A stretch of 25,640 nt of DNA from an uncultured Leptotrichia sp. (GCA_937925095.1 CALEXX010000026.1:1-25640), one strand, 5' to 3'. Positions 16,404 to 24,234 are shown, numbered from the stretch's first letter. Translations and numbers: made by a program. Notes: generated by a model not told the origin, from the sequence alone.

Positions 16404-16979
16404 ATGGAAAAGGAAAAAATAAAAATAAAAGAAATAATAGTTGTAGAAGGGCGTGATGATGTAACCGCAGTAAAAAGAGTTGTCGATGCCCAGATAGTAC
16501 AGCTGAACGGCTTTTCAGGCTTAACTGTAAAATCAATAGAAAAACTTAAGGCACTGTCTGAAAGAAATGACTTGATTTTATTAACAGATCCTGATTATGC
16601 GGGGAAAAAAATAAGAGCTGTTATTGAAAAAAATATCCCAAATATAAAGCATGCCTTTGTGAGTAGAAAAAATGCAACAAAGAAGGATAATGTAGGAATT
16701 GAAAATGCTTCTGATGATGCTATACGGGAAGCACTTTCACATATTCTAGTTTCTGGAAATTCTGATAAAGATAAAAAAGAAAATTCAATTTTTACAATGG
16801 AAGACCTTGTAGAAAACGGGTTATGCATTGGAAAAGGTTCAAAAGAAAAAAGGTTAATGCTGGGAGATATGTTAAATATAGGTTACTATAATTCAAAACA
16901 GCTTTTAAATGCACTGAATTCATTTAATATAACAAGAAGTGAATTTGAGGAAGCAATGAAAGTAATAAAAGAAAAATAG
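16404..16979 (+). CDS. rnmV: Ribonuclease M5 (5S rRNA maturation)
   Basis: Toprim-domain nuclease that trims 5S rRNA precursors in Firmicutes-like bacteria. 191 residues, the normal size. The Toprim signature residues are visible: Glu15 in VVEGRDDV, and Asp62 and Asp64 in LLTDPDYAGKKIR. The C-terminal RNase M5 domain follows (GLCIGKGSKEKRLMLGDMLNIGYYNSKQLLNALN). The usual neighbour ksgA is absent; here the gene follows pepD. The ribosome binding site is weak (AAGTAGAAA). It converges on hpf across a bidirectional terminator. A general Toprim or primase-like protein is less likely given the C-terminal domain. Confidence 0.9.
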   Translation: MEKEKIKIKEIIVVEGRDDVTAVKRVVDAQIVQLNGFSGLTVKSIEKLKALSERNDLILLTDPDYAGKKIRAVIEKNIPNIKHAFVSRKNATKKDNVGIENASDDAIREALSHILVSGNSDKDKKENSIFTMEDLVENGLCIGKGSKEKRLMLGDMLNIGYYNSKQLLNALNSFNITRSEFEEAMKVIKEK

Positions 16980-16982
16980 AAT

Positions 16983-17023
16983 AAAAACTGTCTCGACTTC
17001 TTAGAGTTAAGACAGTTTTTTTA
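16983..17023. terminator. Bidirectional terminator between rnmV and hpf
   Basis: Perfect 11-bp arms AAAAACTGTCT (16983-16993) and AGACAGTTTTT (17010-17020) around a 16-nt loop, with T runs on both strands. It lies 4 nt after the rnmV stop and 27 nt beyond the hpf stop, serving both converging genes. Confidence 0.8.
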
Positions 17024-17049
17024 TAGGATGTGGTTAACTTTGACAATAT

Positions 17050-17376
17050 TTATAATGTATGTAATCCCTTTTTGTTGTGATCTTTCTGTTTTTCTTTATA
17101 TTTTCTTACTTGTCTTTCAAGTCTTTCTGATAAGTCGTCAATTGCGGCATATAAATCTGTGTTTCTTGCTTCAACTTTAATTTTAGTACCACTTGCATAG
17201 ACAAGGCCGTCTGCTTTGTGAACTTCCCCCTCTGACTTTTTCTGTTCAACAGTCAGGACAACATCGACTTCAGTTATAGCATCTGTATACTTGGAAATTT
17301 TACTAATCTTTTCTTCGGTATAATTTTTAATTGCATCTGTAATTTTTAATTGTTTTCCGCTAACAATGATTTTCAT
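17050..17376 (-). CDS. hpf: Ribosome hibernation promoting factor, short HPF/RaiA type
   Basis: Binds the 30S A/P-site region to inactivate ribosomes in stationary phase or stress. 108 residues: one HPF/YfiA domain (MKIIVSGKQLKITDAIKNYTEEKISKI..., VEARNTDLYAAIDDLSERLERQVRKYKEKQKDH). It lacks the C-terminal dimerisation domain of the long HPF of many Firmicutes (about 180 residues), so it is closer in size to HPF/YfiA of Proteobacteria. No frameshift is apparent at its end. GAGAGGAG lies 7-8 nt before the ATG. A good promoter is at 17409-17436. It is divergent from ridA. Confidence 0.88.
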   Translation of the reverse strand: MKIIVSGKQLKITDAIKNYTEEKISKISKYTDAITEVDVVLTVEQKKSEGEVHKADGLVYASGTKIKVEARNTDLYAAIDDLSERLERQVRKYKEKQKDHNKKGLHTL

Positions 17377-17408
17377 AAAAAATCACTCCTCTCTTAATTG
17401 TCATTAAT

Positions 17409-17436
17409 ATTATACCCTGGAAATTATATAAGTCAA
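17409..17436 (-). promoter_or_regulatory. Promoter of hpf
   Basis: On the minus strand TTGACT (17431-17436), a 16-bp spacer and a perfect TATAAT (17409-17414). The predicted start is near 17402, giving a leader of about 25 nt. Confidence 0.7.
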
Positions 17437-17533
17437 TAAAATAAAAGTGAACTAGTAATATTTATTATTAATGTGTAGATTAATAATAAAGATACATAAA
17501 ATGATTGTAAAATATAAAAAAAAATAATAACTA

Positions 17534-17561
17534 TTGATAAATATGAAAAATATGATAAAAT
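17534..17561 (+). promoter_or_regulatory. Promoter of ridA (extended -10)
   Basis: TTGATA (17534-17539), 16-bp spacer, TAAAAT (17556-17561) with an upstream TGA giving an extended -10. The start would be near 17568, about 35 nt before the ridA ATG. The rest of the 17377-17603 gap is AT-rich and shows nothing else I can support. Confidence 0.55.
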
Positions 17562-17603
17562 AATAACAGAAAAATAAACTAAAAAAATATTGGAGGTAAA
17601 GAA

Positions 17604-17966
17604 ATGAAAAAAATTCCTGAGGCAGTGGGGCCTTATTCAGCTTACAGATTGGTAGGAGATTATTTATACATCTCAGGGCAACTGGGAATAAATCCTGAAA
17701 CTCAAGCAATTGACTCTGACACAGTGGAAGGTCAGGCAAGACAATCACTTGAAAATTTAAAAGCAATCCTTGAAAATAACGGATTGACAATGGCAAATGT
17801 TGTAAAGACAACAGTATTGCTTGATAATATAGCAGATTTTGCAGCTGTAAATAAAATTTATGCTGAATATTTTGAAGCACCTTATCCAGCAAGATCTGCC
17901 TTTGAAGTTGGAAAACTTCCTAAAGAAGGACTTGTTGAAATAGAAGCAATTGCTTACGTAAAATAA
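17604..17966 (+). CDS. ridA: Reactive intermediate/imine deaminase RidA (YjgF/YER057c/UK114 family)
   Basis: Hydrolyses reactive enamine/imine intermediates formed by pyridoxal-phosphate enzymes such as threonine dehydratase. 120 residues, shortened by a few residues at the N-terminus relative to the usual about 125-128. The binding-site arginine is Arg97 in PYPARSAFEVGKLP, and the conserved VEIEAIAYV ends the protein. The early GPYSAYRLVGDYLYISGQLG motif is clear. TGGAGG lies about 8 nt before the ATG. It is transcribed alone and followed 18 nt later by element C, the likely terminator. Confidence 0.95.
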   Translation: MKKIPEAVGPYSAYRLVGDYLYISGQLGINPETQAIDSDTVEGQARQSLENLKAILENNGLTMANVVKTTVLLDNIADFAAVNKIYAEYFEAPYPARSAFEVGKLPKEGLVEIEAIAYVK

Positions 17967-17984
17967 AAATTTATATAATAATTT

Positions 17985-18043
17985 AAAAAAGAGGTTGTCT
18001 CAATATGGGAAAAATATAGTTTTCTTTTGAAACAGCCTCTTTT
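17985..18043 (+). repeat. Palindromic intergenic element, copy C (minimal form; likely ridA terminator)
   Basis: A 17-bp stem pairs AAAAGAGGTTGTCTCAA (ending 18003) with TTGAAACAGCCTCTTTT (18027-18043), with one G-U pair and one mismatch, around a 23-nt loop holding AAATATAGTTT (18012-18022). The right arm closely resembles the terminal repeats of copy B (AGAGACTGTTTCAAAA) and the loop has the same core motif as A and B, so C looks like the family stripped of its interior. Only four T follow the right arm, so its terminator strength is uncertain. Confidence 0.6.
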
Positions 18044-18182
18044 GCAATATAAAGTTTTTGAATTTGAAAATCCATTAAATAAATTTTATAAAAAAAGAAA
18101 AAAGAAACAGAATTAGAAACATAGAAAAATCTAGTAAAGAGTCGAAAAATAAACCAAAGTTTATTATAAGATATACAAAAGT

Positions 18183-18208
18183 GTAAACAAAGCGGTAAAC
18201 CATATAAT
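18183..18208 (+). promoter_or_regulatory. Candidate dapB promoter with upstream direct repeat
   Basis: A perfect TATAAT at 18203-18208 has no good -35 at 16-18 bp spacing. In that place lies a direct repeat GTAAAC (18183-18188 and 18195-18200) with a 12-bp period, a possible regulator site. The predicted start is about 22 nt before the dapB ATG. The rest of 18044-18182 is A-rich and shows no gene or riboswitch I recognise; no lysine-riboswitch pattern was seen. Confidence 0.4.
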
Positions 18209-18236
18209 GTGAAAAGCATATTAAAAAGGAGTAGAA

Positions 18237-18965
18237 ATGAAAATAGTCGTTTATGGTGCAGGAGTTATGGCACAATATGTAAAGGAATCTATACTTAATA
18301 CAGGAAATGAATTTGTAGGATTTGTAGATCCTTTAGGAAATGGAGATTATACAACTTTAAAAAATACAGATATAGAATATGAGGGAATTATAGATTTTTC
18401 TCATTTCAGTTTATTGGAAGAAGTTCTGGAATCTGCTATTGAAAAAAATGTTCCTTTATTAATTGCAACAACAGGACATTCAGAAGAACAGCTGAAAAAA
18501 ATTAATGAAGCTGCAGATAAGATACCTTTAATAAAGGCAACAAATACATCTGTGGGAGTTACTGTTTTGAATGAAATAGTTGCATACGCGACTAAACTGT
18601 TGAAGGGATTTGATATTGAAGTTATTGAAAAACATCACAACCGTAAAATTGACGCACCAAGTGGGACAGCAAATACGTTAGTTGAAGTCATAAATGCAAA
18701 TTTAGATGAAGATTACAATATAGTTTACGGAAGGGAAGGACATAGCAAAAGACAGGAAAAAGAAATAGGAGTACATTCAATAAGAGGAGGAAATATAGTA
18801 GGAGAACACAGCGTGATATTTGCTAAAAATGATGAAATAATAGAAATAAAGCACGAAGCCCTGTCCAGAAAAATATTTTCTGACGGTTCTGTAAAAGCTA
18901 TAAATTATCTTAAGGATAAAAAATCCGGAATGTATACAATGAAAGATGTTCTTGGAATTAAATAA
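18237..18965 (+). CDS. dapB: 4-hydroxy-tetrahydrodipicolinate reductase (DapB)
   Basis: NAD(P)H-dependent reduction step of the diaminopimelate/lysine pathway. 242 residues, somewhat shorter than the E. coli enzyme (273). The N-terminal Rossmann motif reads VVYGAGVMAQ, with Ala12 where many have Gly. The substrate and catalytic motif EKHHNRKIDAPSGTA (131-145) is complete, including the histidine pair and Lys137. The C-terminal GGNIVGEHSVIF and KSGMYTMKDVLG motifs fit too. AAAAAGGAG precedes the ATG. It is followed 42 nt later by dapH, giving consecutive pathway steps. Confidence 0.95.
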   Translation: MKIVVYGAGVMAQYVKESILNTGNEFVGFVDPLGNGDYTTLKNTDIEYEGIIDFSHFSLLEEVLESAIEKNVPLLIATTGHSEEQLKKINEAADKIPLIKATNTSVGVTVLNEIVAYATKLLKGFDIEVIEKHHNRKIDAPSGTANTLVEVINANLDEDYNIVYGREGHSKRQEKEIGVHSIRGGNIVGEHSVIFAKNDEIIEIKHEALSRKIFSDGSVKAINYLKDKKSGMYTMKDVLGIK

Positions 18966-19007
18966 TTTTAAGTGGATAATCTTATAAGAAAGGATGGAGA
19001 AAAATAA

Positions 19008-19703
19008 ATGACAGAATTGGAAAAGTCAAAAGAAATTATACAGTTTATTGCAAATGCTGAAAAAACAACTCCAGTTGAACTGTATACAGATGAAGAAATA
19101 GTTAATTCATACAGTTGTAAAGTTATTGGTAAGGATGGAGTAAAAATTGTATTTGGTAATTGGGAGGAAATTGAAAAAATTATTTCTGAAAATAATTTAA
19201 AAAATTATCATCTAAAAAATGATAGAAGAAATTCAGGAGTACCTATGCTGGACATAAAGAATATAAATGCCAGAATAGAGCCAGGAGCAATAATAAGAGA
19301 TAAAGTAACAATTGGAGATAAAGCTGTTATCATGATGGGAGCTGTTATAAACATAGGTGCAGAAATAGGTGAAGCTTCTATGATAGATATGAATGTTGTT
19401 CTTGGAGGAAGAGCAAAAGTTGGGAAAAACTGTCATGTTGGTGCAGGAGCAGTACTTGCAGGAGTTATTGAGCCACCTTCAGCGGATCCTGTAGTAATTG
19501 AAGACAATGTAGTTATAGGAGCAAATGCGGTAGTTCTTGAAGGAGTAAGAATTGGAAAAGGTTCAGTAGTTGCGGCAGGAGCTGTAGTAACTGAAAATGT
19601 ACCGGAAAATGTTGTTGTTGCAGGAATGCCAGCAAGAATAATAAAAAATGTTGACGATAAAACTGCTTCAAAAACAGAACTAGTGGAAGAATTAAGAAAA
19701 TAA
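19008..19703 (+). CDS. dapH: Tetrahydrodipicolinate N-acetyltransferase (DapH)
   Basis: Acetylates tetrahydrodipicolinate, committing the pathway to the acetylated variant of diaminopimelate synthesis. 231 residues, the usual length. The N-terminal DapH-specific domain (about 1-85) precedes a left-handed beta-helix of hexapeptide repeats (about 90-215: ARIEPGAIIRDKVTIGDKAVIMMGAVINIGA, then VVIGANAVVLEGVRIGKGSVVAAGAVVTENVP). GMPARIIKN closes the helix as in other hexapeptide acyltransferases. The N-terminal domain distinguishes it from DapD and from sugar acetyltransferases. The later pathway genes (acetyl-diaminopimelate deacetylase and aminotransferase) are not in the window. Confidence 0.93.
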   Translation: MTELEKSKEIIQFIANAEKTTPVELYTDEEIVNSYSCKVIGKDGVKIVFGNWEEIEKIISENNLKNYHLKNDRRNSGVPMLDIKNINARIEPGAIIRDKVTIGDKAVIMMGAVINIGAEIGEASMIDMNVVLGGRAKVGKNCHVGAGAVLAGVIEPPSADPVVIEDNVVIGANAVVLEGVRIGKGSVVAAGAVVTENVPENVVVAGMPARIIKNVDDKTASKTELVEELRK

Positions 19704-19733
19704 TTAAATAAATAGACAAATTTAGGAGGAAAA

Positions 19734-20900
19734 ATGAAAAAATTATTATTAGTAGCAGCAATTTTATACGGAAGTGTTCTGTCGTTTGGAGATGCAAAGG
19801 CAGATTATGAAAGCGCTAGAAAATTAGTTCAAAATAACAAAATAAGTGATGCAGTAAAGGTTTTAGAAAAAATTTCAACTTCTGGAGAAAAAGAATACGA
19901 GACAAAAGCAAACTTTGATTTAGGACTTTACTATTTTCAGAATAAAGATAATGTAAAAGCAAAAAAACATTTATCTGCAGTATGGAATAATGGTACAGTA
20001 GCTACGCCTGAAGCTTTAGAAGCTGCGAAATGGTTACATGCAATTGCAGCTCAAAGTAAAAATACTGCTGAAGCTCAAAAATATATAGAATGGGCAGATA
20101 AAAGTACACAAGGAAAAGATATAGATATAGTTTCAAGCCTGGTTATATTCTATAATGAAAATAAAATGGATGCTAAAGCACAGGAAAAATATAATTCTGC
20201 TATAAAATCAACAGATAAGAACTTTGTAGCAGAATTAAACTATAACTTAGGACAATATTATATTGAAAAAAATAATATTCCAAAAGCAAAAAAATACTTA
20301 CAGGATTCATATAAAGCATCACCTAATGCTGTAGTTCCTGCAGGATTCCTACTTTCACAAATAGCTTTATCTGAAAAGGATAATGCAACAGCTGAAAAAT
20401 ACCTATTAGAAATGAGTAAAGCAACTCAGGATAAAAACTCTGAAATATTAGGAATGTTAGGATCTTACTACATAGGAGTAAATAATTTACCAAAAGCTGA
20501 AGATTATTTGAAAAAATCTATAACTGCAGACAGTAAAAACAGTGATTCATTATTAATGCTTTTAACTATATACGAATCTAAAAAAGATAATGCAAATATA
20601 AATTCAATCTACAATAAGTTAAAAACTATTGTTCCTAAAGGATTAAACAAAGAATTAGGAATAACTTACGCAGGAATTGGAAATGCAGAATTATCTGAAA
20701 AATATTTTCAAAAATCAATAAGTGAAGATAAGGACAATGAATCTAAAATGTTCTTAGGACAACTTTATTTTTTAACTGGAAGACAGACAGAAGGAATGAA
20801 TTTAGTAAAAGAAGCTGCAAATGCTAAAGTAAAAGGAGCAGATGAAGTATTAAAAGAAATGCAAGCAGCATTAAACAAAGCAAATTCAACTAAAAAATAG
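19734..20900 (+). CDS. Exported tetratricopeptide-repeat protein, unknown role
   Basis: 388 residues with an N-terminal signal peptide (MKKLLLVAAILYGSVLSFG) and, after about residue 25, degenerate helical TPR-like units to the end. Clear repeats include NFDLGLYYFQNKDNVKAKKHL, NYNLGQYYIEKNNIPKAKKYL, LGSYYIGVNNLPKAEDYLKKSI and ITYAGIGNAELSEKYFQKSI. It has no catalytic domain, so it is probably a periplasmic scaffold or binding protein. No lipobox cysteine is present in the signal peptide. AGGAGG lies just upstream of the ATG and it follows dapH by 30 nt, so it is probably the last gene of the dapB operon. A link with peptidoglycan precursor synthesis is possible but unsupported. Confidence 0.85.
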   Translation: MKKLLLVAAILYGSVLSFGDAKADYESARKLVQNNKISDAVKVLEKISTSGEKEYETKANFDLGLYYFQNKDNVKAKKHLSAVWNNGTVATPEALEAAKWLHAIAAQSKNTAEAQKYIEWADKSTQGKDIDIVSSLVIFYNENKMDAKAQEKYNSAIKSTDKNFVAELNYNLGQYYIEKNNIPKAKKYLQDSYKASPNAVVPAGFLLSQIALSEKDNATAEKYLLEMSKATQDKNSEILGMLGSYYIGVNNLPKAEDYLKKSITADSKNSDSLLMLLTIYESKKDNANINSIYNKLKTIVPKGLNKELGITYAGIGNAELSEKYFQKSISEDKDNESKMFLGQLYFLTGRQTEGMNLVKEAANAKVKGADEVLKEMQAALNKANSTKK

Positions 20901-20921
20901 TAATTTGAATATAAGTAATTT

Positions 20922-20956
20922 AAGAGGGCATTTGTAAAAAAAATGCTCTTTTTATT
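20922..20956 (+). terminator. Terminator of the dapB-dapH-TPR operon
   Basis: A stem pairs AAGAGGGCATTT (20922-20933) with AAATGCTCTTTT (20941-20952), with two G-U pairs and a 7-nt loop, and continues into a T-rich tract. It lies 21 nt after the TPR stop. Confidence 0.75.
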
Positions 20957-20968
20957 TTATTAAAATTT

Positions 20969-20977
20969 TGATATAAT
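20969..20977 (+). promoter_or_regulatory. Extended -10 promoter of the recA operon
   Basis: TGA followed by a perfect TATAAT (20972-20977) makes an extended -10 element; no good -35 is seen. The start would be near 20984, giving an unusually long leader of about 134 nt before recA. I found no palindromic LexA-type box over it. Confidence 0.6.
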
Positions 20978-21117
20978 ATACTAACAGACAGGGGGTGAAA
21001 ATTGAGGATCCATTTAGTAGTATGATTTTTCATAAAGAAAAAATACTATAAATAGAAAAATGGGTAAATAAAGGGGAAAATAAAAAATAAAATGAAAATA
21101 TATAAGGAGAATAGAGA

Positions 21118-22299
21118 ATGGCAAAAAAGAAAGCAGTAGATGAAAAAGATGACAAAGCTTTAAGTGAACGTTCAAAAGTTCTGGATTTGGCAATGAAACA
21201 GATACATAAGGAATTTGGAGAAGGTTCCATTATGAAACTGGGAGAAAACCAGAAAATGAATATAAAGGTTATTTCTACAGGAAGTATGAATCTTGATATG
21301 GCATTAGGGCTTGGAGGAGTTCCAAGAGGAAGAATTATTGAAATATACGGAGCAGAGTCTTCAGGAAAGACGACGCTTGCACTACACATAATAGCAGAGG
21401 CTCAGAAAGAAGGAGGAGTAGCTGCATTTATTGATGCTGAGCATGCACTTGATCCTGTATATGCAAAGGCTCTGGGAGTAAACATTGATGAACTTCTTAT
21501 ATCACAGCCTGACACAGGGGAACAAGCTCTTGAGATAGCTGATATGCTTGTAAGAAGTGGAGCCATGGATGTAATTGTAGTAGATTCGGTTGCGGCTCTT
21601 GTTCCTAAGGCTGAAATAGAAGGAGAAATGGGAGATCAGCAAATGGGACTTCAGGCAAGACTTATGTCAAAAGCACTTAGAAAGCTAACAGGAAGTATTT
21701 CAAAATCAAATACAGTTATGATTTTTATAAACCAGATAAGGGAAAAAATAGGAGGATTCTCATTTACTCCGGGACCACAGACAACAACTTCCGGTGGAAG
21801 GGCACTGAAGTTCTTCTCAACTGTAAGAATGGAAGTAAAAAGAATAGGTTCAGTTAAACAGGGAGATGAAGTAATAGGAAACGAAGTTTCAGTAAAGGTT
21901 ACTAAAAACAAGGTTGCACCTCCATTTAAGGAAGCAAGGTTCAATGTAATGTACGGAACAGGAATTTCAAGAATTGGAGAAGTTCTTGATGTTGCACTTG
22001 AATTAGGAATAGCTTCGAAAAGTGGTGCATGGTTTAGTTATGGTGAAGAAAGACTTGGTCAGGGAAGAGTAAATGTGGAAAATATGCTGAAGGAAAATAA
22101 GGAACTATACGAAAGAATAGAAAAAGATGTCCTAAAGGCTATAAGACCTGATCTTGAAGAGGAGGAAGCAGAGGATGTAGCAGAAGAAATAGTGGAAACT
22201 GAAGAAAAAGCTGCAAAATCTACAAGAAAAAAAGCCAAAGCTACTTCAAAAGAAGATGAAGAAATAGTACTGGAAGATGAAGAAATGGATAATGAATAA
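21118..22299 (+). CDS. recA: Recombinase A (RecA)
   Basis: ATP-dependent strand-exchange protein central to recombination repair, which also promotes LexA cleavage where an SOS system exists. 393 residues. Walker A is GAESSGKTT (78-86); VVDSVAALVPKAEIEGEMGD and INQIREKIGG match Walker B and loop L1/L2 surroundings. After the core, the C-terminal tail is long and highly charged: an acidic stretch (DLEEEEAEDVAEE), a basic stretch (RKKAKATSK), then a second acidic end. Such tails regulate RecA activity in other species. AAGGAG precedes the ATG. The stop and the recX start share a base (TAATG at 22299). Confidence 0.98.
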   Translation: MAKKKAVDEKDDKALSERSKVLDLAMKQIHKEFGEGSIMKLGENQKMNIKVISTGSMNLDMALGLGGVPRGRIIEIYGAESSGKTTLALHIIAEAQKEGGVAAFIDAEHALDPVYAKALGVNIDELLISQPDTGEQALEIADMLVRSGAMDVIVVDSVAALVPKAEIEGEMGDQQMGLQARLMSKALRKLTGSISKSNTVMIFINQIREKIGGFSFTPGPQTTTSGGRALKFFSTVRMEVKRIGSVKQGDEVIGNEVSVKVTKNKVAPPFKEARFNVMYGTGISRIGEVLDVALELGIASKSGAWFSYGEERLGQGRVNVENMLKENKELYERIEKDVLKAIRPDLEEEEAEDVAEEIVETEEKAAKSTRKKAKATSKEDEEIVLEDEEMDNE

Positions 22300-22880
22300 T
22301 GATAATTGAAAAAATTCAGAAAAATAAGCTGTATCTTTCAACAGGAGAAATAATGGATGTAAGTCCATTAATAAGGCAGAAGTACAGTTTAAAAGTAAAT
22401 GATAATATTGAGGGCCTCTATGATGAAATCTCATACGAGGCTTCCCTCGAAAAAGGAATATTTTTACTTTCATTGAGGGACAGGACAAAAAAGGAATTGC
22501 AGCAGAAACTCAATGAAAAATATAGAAATAGTAGAATGATTGAGAAATCAGTCTCAAAATTAGTAGAACTTGGGTATATTAATGATAAGGACTATGCTGT
22601 TTCTTATATTATGAGCAGAAAATATGGGAAACAGAGAATTGCCTATAACCTTATGCAGAAAGGGATAGGAAGAGAAACAATTGAAGAAGCTTATTTTTCT
22701 ATTGAGGAAGAATACGAAAGAAATATTGAGGATGAAAAACTTGAAAAAGCAATAGAAAAAAATATAAAAAAGGAAGAAAATAAGCTGATTCAATATCTTG
22801 TAAGACAGGGGTTCAGTTTAAATAAAATTCTTTCAAAATATAAGGAATTTAAAGAAAACAACGATATGGAAGGAGAATAA
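22299..22880 (+). CDS. recX: Regulatory protein RecX
   Basis: RecX modulates RecA filaments, usually as an inhibitor, and is commonly encoded just downstream of recA. 193 residues. The RecX core of helical repeats is visible: LRDRTKKELQQKLNEK, SKLVELGYINDKDYAVSYI and RKYGKQRIAYNLMQKGI, then a Lys/Glu-rich helix and LVRQGFSLNKILS. It is translationally coupled to recA by a one-base overlap, and plsC follows within 3 nt of its stop. Confidence 0.92.
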   Translation: MIIEKIQKNKLYLSTGEIMDVSPLIRQKYSLKVNDNIEGLYDEISYEASLEKGIFLLSLRDRTKKELQQKLNEKYRNSRMIEKSVSKLVELGYINDKDYAVSYIMSRKYGKQRIAYNLMQKGIGRETIEEAYFSIEEEYERNIEDEKLEKAIEKNIKKEENKLIQYLVRQGFSLNKILSKYKEFKENNDMEGE

Positions 22881-22882
22881 CA

Positions 22883-23632
22883 TTGAGAACAGTATTTTAT
22901 CATTTTATATTGGCTGGAACATTTATATATGGGCTATTTTTCAGATATCCCTACTTGTTATTTGTCAAAGGGGAAAAAGCATATAAATACATTTGTAAAA
23001 TAGCAAAAAACTGGGGGAAAAACTTAATTTGGGCTTCGGGAAGTAAAGTAAAGGTTATTTACAAAAATGACAGTGAAAGCGAAATGAAGAAAGTAAAAGA
23101 AACAGGAGAAGCGGTTATTTTAATTTCAAATCATCAAAGTAATGTGGATATACCTGCTCTTTTAGGATATCTACCTCTGGATTTTTCTTTTATAGCCAAG
23201 AAAGAAATGAAAAAATGGCCTCTGATAGGACGTTGGATGAGAAGATTTGACTGTATATTTTTAGACAGAAGAAATCCACGTCAGGGAATGAAGGATATGA
23301 AGGAAGCCATTGAAAAAATAAAAAAAGGTCACTCATATGTTATATTTCCTGAAGGAAGTAGAAGTAAAGACGGTAAAATAGGAGAATTTAAAAAGGGAAG
23401 TTTCAAACTTGCGACAGATACAAAGGCAAGAATATTTCCAATAGCATTGATAGGAACTTATGAAATTCAGAGTAGAAATAGCCTGAAAATTACTTCAAAT
23501 AAAAATGTAAAAATAGTAGTGGATAATCCTATAAATTTAGAAGATTTATCCAGGGAAGATCAGAAAAGGGTACATGAAATAGTAAATGAAATTGTCAGAA
23601 ATAATTTTGAGGAGTATAATAATAAAAACTAA
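22883..23632 (+). CDS. plsC: 1-acyl-sn-glycerol-3-phosphate acyltransferase (PlsC)
   Basis: Makes phosphatidic acid from lysophosphatidic acid at the inner membrane. 249 residues. The acyltransferase motifs are complete: NHQSNVDI with His84 and Asp89, then FPEGSRS (155-161). A hydrophobic N-terminal helix (about 5-28) anchors it. The start is TTG at 22883; GGAAGGAG lies about 8 nt upstream and inside the recX end. It is followed 11 nt later by rdgB. The recA-recX-plsC-rdgB order places a membrane-lipid gene within a repair operon. Confidence 0.9.
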   Translation: MRTVFYHFILAGTFIYGLFFRYPYLLFVKGEKAYKYICKIAKNWGKNLIWASGSKVKVIYKNDSESEMKKVKETGEAVILISNHQSNVDIPALLGYLPLDFSFIAKKEMKKWPLIGRWMRRFDCIFLDRRNPRQGMKDMKEAIEKIKKGHSYVIFPEGSRSKDGKIGEFKKGSFKLATDTKARIFPIALIGTYEIQSRNSLKITSNKNVKIVVDNPINLEDLSREDQKRVHEIVNEIVRNNFEEYNNKN

Positions 23633-23643
23633 GAGGTAAAAGG

Positions 23644-24234
23644 ATGAAAATAATTTTAGCAACAAAAAATAAAGGAAAAATAAAAGATTTTGAAAAACTT
23701 ACAGATAAAATGGATATAGAAATACTATCTATTTTAGATAATATTGATTTTCCAGATGTAGTAGAAGACGGTAAGACATTTGAAGAAAATTCCGCTAAAA
23801 AGGCATTGGAAATAGCAAAGTATACTGGAATAATAACTGTTTCAGATGATTCAGGATTATGTGTTGATGTGTTAAATGGAGAGCCAGGAATATATTCTGC
23901 AAGATATTCAGGGGAAGATGGAAATGATGAGAAAAATATTGAAAAGCTTCTGAAAAATTTATCAGATGTTAAAAAAAATGATAGAAAAGCACATTTTGTT
24001 TCGGTAGTAAGTATTGCTTTTCCTGATGGAACTGTAAAATCATTCAGAGGAGAAACACAAGGGGAAATTCTTTTTGAAAAGGTAGGAAATAATGGATTTG
24101 GTTATGATCCTGTGTTTTATTCATATGATTTGAAAAAATCTTTTGGAGTAGCAACTATTGAAGAAAAGAAAAGCGTAAGCCATAGGGGAAGAGCATTTGA
24201 AAAGTTGAAGAAGGAAGTACTTGAGAAATTATAA
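23644..24234 (+). CDS. rdgB: XTP/dITP diphosphatase (RdgB/HAM1 family)
   Basis: House-cleaning pyrophosphatase that removes deaminated purine nucleotides (XTP, dITP) before incorporation into DNA. 196 residues, normal length. Motifs: ATKNKGKI at the N-terminus, SDDSGLCVDVLNGEPGIYSARY (starting about 67), FGYDPVF and the final SHRGRAFEKLKK. AGAGGTAAAAGG lies before the ATG. The TAA at 24232-24234 overlaps the first bases of element B, which probably terminates the operon. Confidence 0.95.
   Translation: MKIILATKNKGKIKDFEKLTDKMDIEILSILDNIDFPDVVEDGKTFEENSAKKALEIAKYTGIITVSDDSGLCVDVLNGEPGIYSARYSGEDGNDEKNIEKLLKNLSDVKKNDRKAHFVSVVSIAFPDGTVKSFRGETQGEILFEKVGNNGFGYDPVFYSYDLKKSFGVATIEEKKSVSHRGRAFEKLKKEVLEKL

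Noticed and set aside
18044..18182. Possible lysine riboswitch upstream of dapB
   Set aside because: The stretch is A-rich and lacks the conserved G-rich junction and paired elements of that riboswitch, and the predicted start lies downstream of it.
17983..18275. Two overlapping minus-strand frames of 66-78 codons in the ridA-dapB gap
   Set aside because: No purine-rich ribosome binding site; they translate A-rich sequence as Phe/Leu/Tyr-rich strings, and one crosses element C and the other enters dapB.
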